Assembly: GCF_046630445.1 (NCBI RefSeq) | Contig: NC_092335.1 | Coordinates: forward strand, 4,135,501-4,199,500 | Source: Rutidosis leptorrhynchoides | Lineage: Eukaryota > Streptophyta > Magnoliopsida > Asterales > Asteraceae | Reading direction: 5' to 3' | Length of the DNA stretch: 64,000 bases | Shown: piece after piece, positions 59,150 through 64,000 of the stretch | Numbering within the stretch: the first letter of the stretch is position 1 | How the letters are laid out: every line of letters starts with the position of its first letter | Program-made: the position numbers and the translations under genes | Notes under the pieces: model-generated | Database searches by the model: none | Told to the model about the DNA's origin: nothing | The model's input: the letters and a program-made list of their open reading frames with translations, nothing else

Positions 59150-62039
59150 TGTGACGCCCCGTACAAAACCATCGTGTACGATTCGTCAACAACAGGATCT
59201 TTACACGGTCGAACACTACATGCTGTTTGAAAACCAGTTTTGCATTCATAAAAGATAGCGTTTACAAGAGATAACGTGACACAAAGGTCATTACAAAGTC
59301 ATTATTTGAAAATAACATAAACTACGAATGCAAAAGAAAAGTTCCATGATTGAGACATCTCTAAGTAATGCAGTGGAATTCTAGCACAGCAGGTCCTTAA
59401 CAGCAAGTTTAAACACCAAGACAGCAAGTCTAAACAGCGAAAGAAACAAACCTCTAAGCACCTGAGAAAACATGCTTAAAAACGTCAACAATAATGTTGG
59501 TGATCTATAGTTTAAGTTGTAACAGTAATGTAAGGTAGGCCATGAGATTTCAGTGTTTCAAAACAGTATGAAAAGTATATGTTTAACCGTGGGCACTTGG
59601 TAACTAACTTAACATTTATAACCCCCTAAAAGTACACTTGACGAGTGCGTATGTTTACGAAGTATTAAACACCCGTTAAATGCTAGCGCGACTAGCCCGA
59701 GTGGGGATGTCAAACCCTATGGATCCATATCTAAGATTCGCGTTCACCAGTTCAAAGACCAATGACTAAACGTTACCGAGCTAAGGGGAAAGTTTATGCC
59801 GTTGTATAACCCACACATATATAAAGTTTAAGTACTCATGCCTATTATGTAAAACGTAAAAAGCGCATGTATTCTCAGTCCTAAAATAGTTAGAGTAAAA
59901 AGGGATGCTATAACTCACATTGATAAGAGCGGTAAATTCGATAATGAAAGTATGCAAGTAGTAAGTCGGTCCGAAAGGTCGTCAACCTAAGTCAAAGGTT
60001 ACTAGGTCAGTATGTTATCCTCATAAGTTCTAATAGTGCATAAAATAAGTTTAAGTGTCATCATCATCATCATTCATCATCATAAAAGCTAAGTAAGTTT
60101 GACAAGAATAGAGATCGAAACAATAGGCTGACTTCGGTCAGCTACTACGACCTTTATACAAAACGAAAAGACGCGTAGTCAGTGGCTATGGCTCCGTATT
60201 TGCGTCCCCTAACCACTGACCGATTTTCAGAACCTAACTCATCTTCCTTTGAACGTGGCGACGGTTTAAGTGCGAGTAGGTCAGAAATTTCAGCACAACG
60301 TTACAACGGCGTAGTGACTTTCGGAAGGCCATAAATCCTAAACCGTAACTCGGATTAAGACGAGGTCTAAATGGAAAATCATCTACTAGAACCGAAATAA
60401 CTGAAAATTAACTTTACAGTAGCCCAGGTGGTCTGATAAGATCCCAGAAACAGTAAGCAAGGTGCTCTGGTGGGGTTCTTAGTGCTTGATGTTCATCACG
60501 GTTCTCATCCTTGATGCTTGTAGCTTCAAGTGTACAACTCGTTGATAGGTTAGCATCACCTTGAACAAGATTCTACCATCAACACACAATATGTTAAGAC
60601 CAAGTAAGAACACAACTCATTTAAGAGTCTTAGATGGATGATGAACCAAGGTTACATCATATCCTTAGTCTTAACACAATTACAAGTTACATTTACAACC
60701 AAAGCTACAAACTTTACTTCAATCAAGCAAGTATGAACATAATTTAAGTCAAATGAAGTGATGGAACCCTAAGCTAGAGAGCTTGGATCCTTTTCACACA
60801 AGTTATATGGTCACAAAGCTAGAAAGCTTGAACCTTTAGTGTTCTTGAAGACCTTGAAGCATAAAGCTTAGATCTTTAAGTTACATGAAGACCATAAACA
60901 CAAGTTTTGATCTTTATAATAAAATAATGAGATCATAAGTTAGGAAACTTAGATCCAATAAAATATATGAAGATTCAGGCTAGAAAGCTTGCATCTTGGT
61001 TGTTCTTAAAGATCTTGAAGCATAAAGCTTGGATCTTTAAGTTACATGAAGATTACAAACACAAGTTCGAATCTTTATAACAAAATAACAAGATTAAAGT
61101 TGAAAGATACAAAGTAGGTGAAGATCAAAGCTAGAAAGCTTGAATCTTCCATGTTCTTGAAGGATTCAAATTCAAGTTTGAATCTACAAGATGTAATCAA
61201 GATCAAAGCTAAAAAGCTTGATCCTTTATTGATGATGATGAACACGAAAATGATAAGAGAAGAAGAAGAAGAAATTCAAAAACTTACAAGTTTTAGAGTA
61301 AGAAAGACTAGAGAGGAAATAAGAGAGTAAGTGTGTGTGAAATATAAATGAGAGCAAGTGTAAAATGGATTGAATAAGGCTTGTATTTATAGGTGAATGA
61401 GGTGAGGGGAGGGGAGGGGTGGTGTGGCTGTGATTTTCATAGGGGGACAAGGGAGACCAACTTTTGCTTTTTGGTTAATGGTTGTCTAAAGTTGGTGCTT
61501 ATGTTAGGATCTCATGCAACATTAAGGATAATACTTGACAAATATGCTAGCATGTTCCCTCTAATAAATGGACATTTGTCTTACATATTAATGGGTCACT
61601 AGCTATTAATAATTGGGCTAATTAAATAGTCCACTAACTATTGTAGGGTGGGCTAAGGCTCAACAAGGTAGAAAGTCCAACAAGACTAACTAGTAAGCAT
61701 AAGTAAATTACTACGCGTAATTAGGCATCTAAAAACCCAAGTAATTATTATTATGAAATAATAATTAAGATTTCGTAGTCAAAATATTCTGATTACGACA
61801 AAAGTTAAACGTGTACGCAATACGCAGTTTGTTCGTAACGTCAAGTGACACTAACGGTCATAAAGGCTTCCGGTGATCAAGTTAAGTATCCTACGTACTT
61901 AAAGGCATGTTTTAACACATAAACAAAAGTAAGCCATGTGTATAAAGATTCCAGAGTATAAAGTAGCACAGTACGCACAAATACGCAGTTTCGAAAAACA
62001 CAAGGCACAAAAACAAGTCGAAAAAGTAGGGTCGTTACA
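59150..62039 (-). repeat. chromovirus 5' LTR
   Basis: 2890 bp, the same length as its partner. Sampled stretches differ at roughly one or two positions per 60 (by eye). TATAAA at 61391-61386. Confidence 0.92.
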
Positions 62040-62990
62040 CCCACCATCACAAAACACTCAAACCACCACCATTAAATAGCTTCTTATCCAGCAACTGTGT
62101 TTGTTATGTTTTGTCCGAGCACCACATCAAACTCAACCACTGTTTCGCCTGTTGCTATTCGAAACCCATTGCTGCATAATAAAGATAATGGAAGATGAAG
62201 ACCACGTTTATAGCTGGGGCATTACCTTTTCTATTTCTCATTGAAGACAAACCAACCAAACACCATTTATTTTACTGCTTTTGCTACGTTTCTGTTTCTG
62301 TTTAAAAACCGAACCTAAACCACCACCGAAGGCTACCCCACTACCACTCGCTATTATTTTCTGTTCAACGAAAACAACGAAGATGGTGATCACCTGCAAA
62401 CTGCTGCTGTAGCTTCTATTTTTCTGTTTCCTTCGAAAACTACAACAAACCACCATCACCGCCATTTTTTCTACAGTTTTGGGTTTCATGTTAAATCACT
62501 GTTATGGTTTCAATTTATTAGAAGAGACAATGATACATGAAGGGAAGCAAGATAATGGTGTTACGGTATGAAAGAAGATGAGGTTAAAACATGATAATGG
62601 TGATGAAACCGTGAGGTTATCACGAAGAAGACAATGAATAGTGTCATTGTTGATTAATTAAACGATAAAGATGATGAACGGTTCCTGTTACGCTCACTAT
62701 TTTCTGTTTCCTACTTCGCGTTTACCTTCCCCTGTGGCCGACAATCCAAAAACCAAATAACCCCATTTTTAATTTCGTAAAGGATGAGGGTTTAGCTCGT
62801 TTTATATTTATGTTTTACCTGCCAACTTTAAAACCCACATGGGCCCGTGAACTTTGTTAAAAGGTTTCATGTATTGGGCTACCAGATTTTTATTGTTGGG
62901 CCAAAGTCGTTTTTCACAATTGGGCCGAGAATTTGATAATGAGTGATGATATGATATCGCGCATAAAGAAGAAGGTGAAACGGTATCGGG

Positions 62991-62991
<1 letters not shown>

Positions 62992-63056
<65 letters not shown>
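62992..63056 (+). repeat. (AT)n microsatellite
   Basis: About 65 bp of alternating A and T. Confidence 0.95.
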
Positions 63057-63059
<3 letters not shown>

Positions 63060-63099
63060 GGTGGAGTATAAGACAGATAAATAGAAACAGATCAATGGT

Positions 63100-63160
63100 T
63101 GGGGTGCATGTTGGCTTAATGAGAGGTCGTGGGTTCGAGCCCTGTCTGAGGTATTTTTTT
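63100..63160 (+). other. tRNA-like B-box segment with T run
   Basis: TGGCTTAATGAGAGG (63112-63126, A-box-like) and GGGTTCGAGCC (63131-63141, B-box-like) are followed by a TTTTTTT run. The A-B spacing is far shorter than in a tRNA, so this is at most a tRNA-derived relic inside the LTR. Confidence 0.35.
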
Positions 63161-63193
63161 GGAAAAAGCTTTTAAGGTAGTAAATACTTTTTA

Positions 63194-63196
<3 letters not shown>

Positions 63197-63251
<55 letters not shown>
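63197..63251 (+). repeat. (TTA)n microsatellite
   Basis: About 55 bp of TTA repeats. Confidence 0.95.
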
Positions 63252-63252
<1 letters not shown>

Positions 63253-64000
63253 AAACTAACTAATGTCATTACCAAAATTATTATTATGTTTCATTATTAA
63301 ATTTAATTATTAGTATTATTATCATTATTTTAGTATTATCATAATTATTATTTTAACAAATAAAAGATATTTATATAAAAATCTAGTTATTACATATATC
63401 ATAAGTATATCTAATTTACTGTTTTAATATAAGAATAACATATATAGATATATATAACATTTGAAATAATAAATACATTACTATTTTAAATAAGTAATAT
63501 ATTATATAATTAATATATATAAACTGAGTTAAATACCATTATATGTTCATTATATGTGTTAATGACGTTTGCAACTTACAAACCTTATAATGAACACTTT
63601 TATTTACAATGGTATGCCAAAATGGCTCCCCCTAACCATGTAAAAAAGCATTAGAAACATGCATTTAACAAATATTCCAGTCATACATAGCAGCTACAAC
63701 AAGTAATGACCTTACAGTAACCATCTTAGGCAAACCCTGCATTGTTCAGTTCCGTCGTATGCATATTTTTACTACAGAATATCGTATCGTGAGTTTCATT
63801 TGCTCCCTTTTACTCTTTACATTTTTGGGACTGAGAATACATGCGCTGTTTTTACAACTGCTTTATTAAATGCTTTTGAAACATATTTTGAACTGCGAAT
63901 ACATGAAATAATTTTATAAATGTTTAACGAGATAGACACAAGCAAAACATTCCTCGAATGAATTATTATGCAGACAGAAGTTCTGTGGATTATTATTGAA

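Larger units (their letters stand above)
50302..62039 (-). mobile_element. Tekay-type chromovirus (Ty3), complete ends
   Basis: Two 2890-bp LTRs (50302-53191 and 59150-62039) differ at scattered positions. TSD CCTAC (50297-50301) / CCCAC (62040-62044) has one mismatch. The PBS TGGTATCAGAGCATTGG lies on the minus strand right after the 5' LTR. A PPT-like AACAGGTGGGTAA abuts the 3' LTR. Gene order pre-gag ORF, gag, PR, RT, RNase H, IN plus C-terminal chromodomain-like segment. Coding capacity is destroyed by several stops and at least two frameshifts. Confidence 0.93.
62040..64000 (+). mobile_element. long LTR (copy 2), right part, open to window edge
   Basis: Continuation of the LTR from 48774. 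CACC-rich to 62480, then non-coding with (AT)n at 62992-63056, a tRNA-like box, (TTA)n at 63197-63251 and, from about 63780, GTGAGTTTCAT...TTTTTGGGACTGAGAATAC, a phrase also found in the other TGTGATGACCC-family LTRs (for example 42260-42310). The end is outside the window. Confidence 0.55.

Overview
The window looks like plant nuclear DNA from a repeat-rich genome. I infer the daisy family (Asteraceae) from the general look of the LTR families; this was not searched. By my reading it holds one ordinary host gene. Almost everything else is transposable elements, many nested and many datable in order because target-site duplications (TSDs) can be read directly. There is no bacterial or organellar gene content.

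Layout. 1-13268: right part of an Athila-type Ty3 retrotransposon on the + strand. It has gag-pol (open to the left edge), a small zinc-knuckle ORF, an Athila-type third ORF that appears to be spliced, an antisense ORF, a PPT and the 3' LTR. It abuts the 3' end of an older copia element (13269-about 15190). 15426-16065: small Helitron. 16210-21402: solo LTR (TSD TCATA) holding a second solo LTR (16401-18545, TSD GTATT). 21798-24325, minus strand: three-exon protein kinase gene resembling PEPKR1, with a 5'-UTR intron. 25343-31472, minus strand: complete but decayed copia element (TSD ATATT). 31690-33676: SINE, tandem duplications and a Helitron built around about 204-bp repeats. 34395-35224: 3' end of a LINE. 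From 35235 to the right edge lies a stack of large LTR elements. A long + strand LTR is interrupted by a non-autonomous Ty3-like element (35471-47042, TSD TATAC), which itself carries a solo LTR (40920-43250). It is then cut by a second long LTR (48774 onward), which is interrupted by a Tekay-type chromovirus (50302-62039, minus strand).

Most notable. (1) Upstream of the Athila third ORF sits a copy of the element's own LTR core promoter (paired 17-nt palindromes, then an AATAAAG where the LTR has TATAAAG, at identical spacing), followed by an in-frame 635-nt intron. (2) LTRs of two unrelated Ty3 families carry two perfect palindromes about 32 nt apart, ending 20-22 nt before the TATA box. 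The palindrome sequences differ but the geometry is the same. (3) The same segment of a poly(A)-binding protein gene appears inside both the copia element (in its RNase H region) and the non-autonomous Ty3 element. (4) Helitron tandem repeats, a dense W-box cluster, an ACTGTAGC cluster and a SINE remnant with a 19-bp TSD are further structured signals. The kinase gene is tightly flanked by insertions: a copia element about 275 bp beyond its likely first exon and a solo LTR about 395 bp beyond its stop codon.
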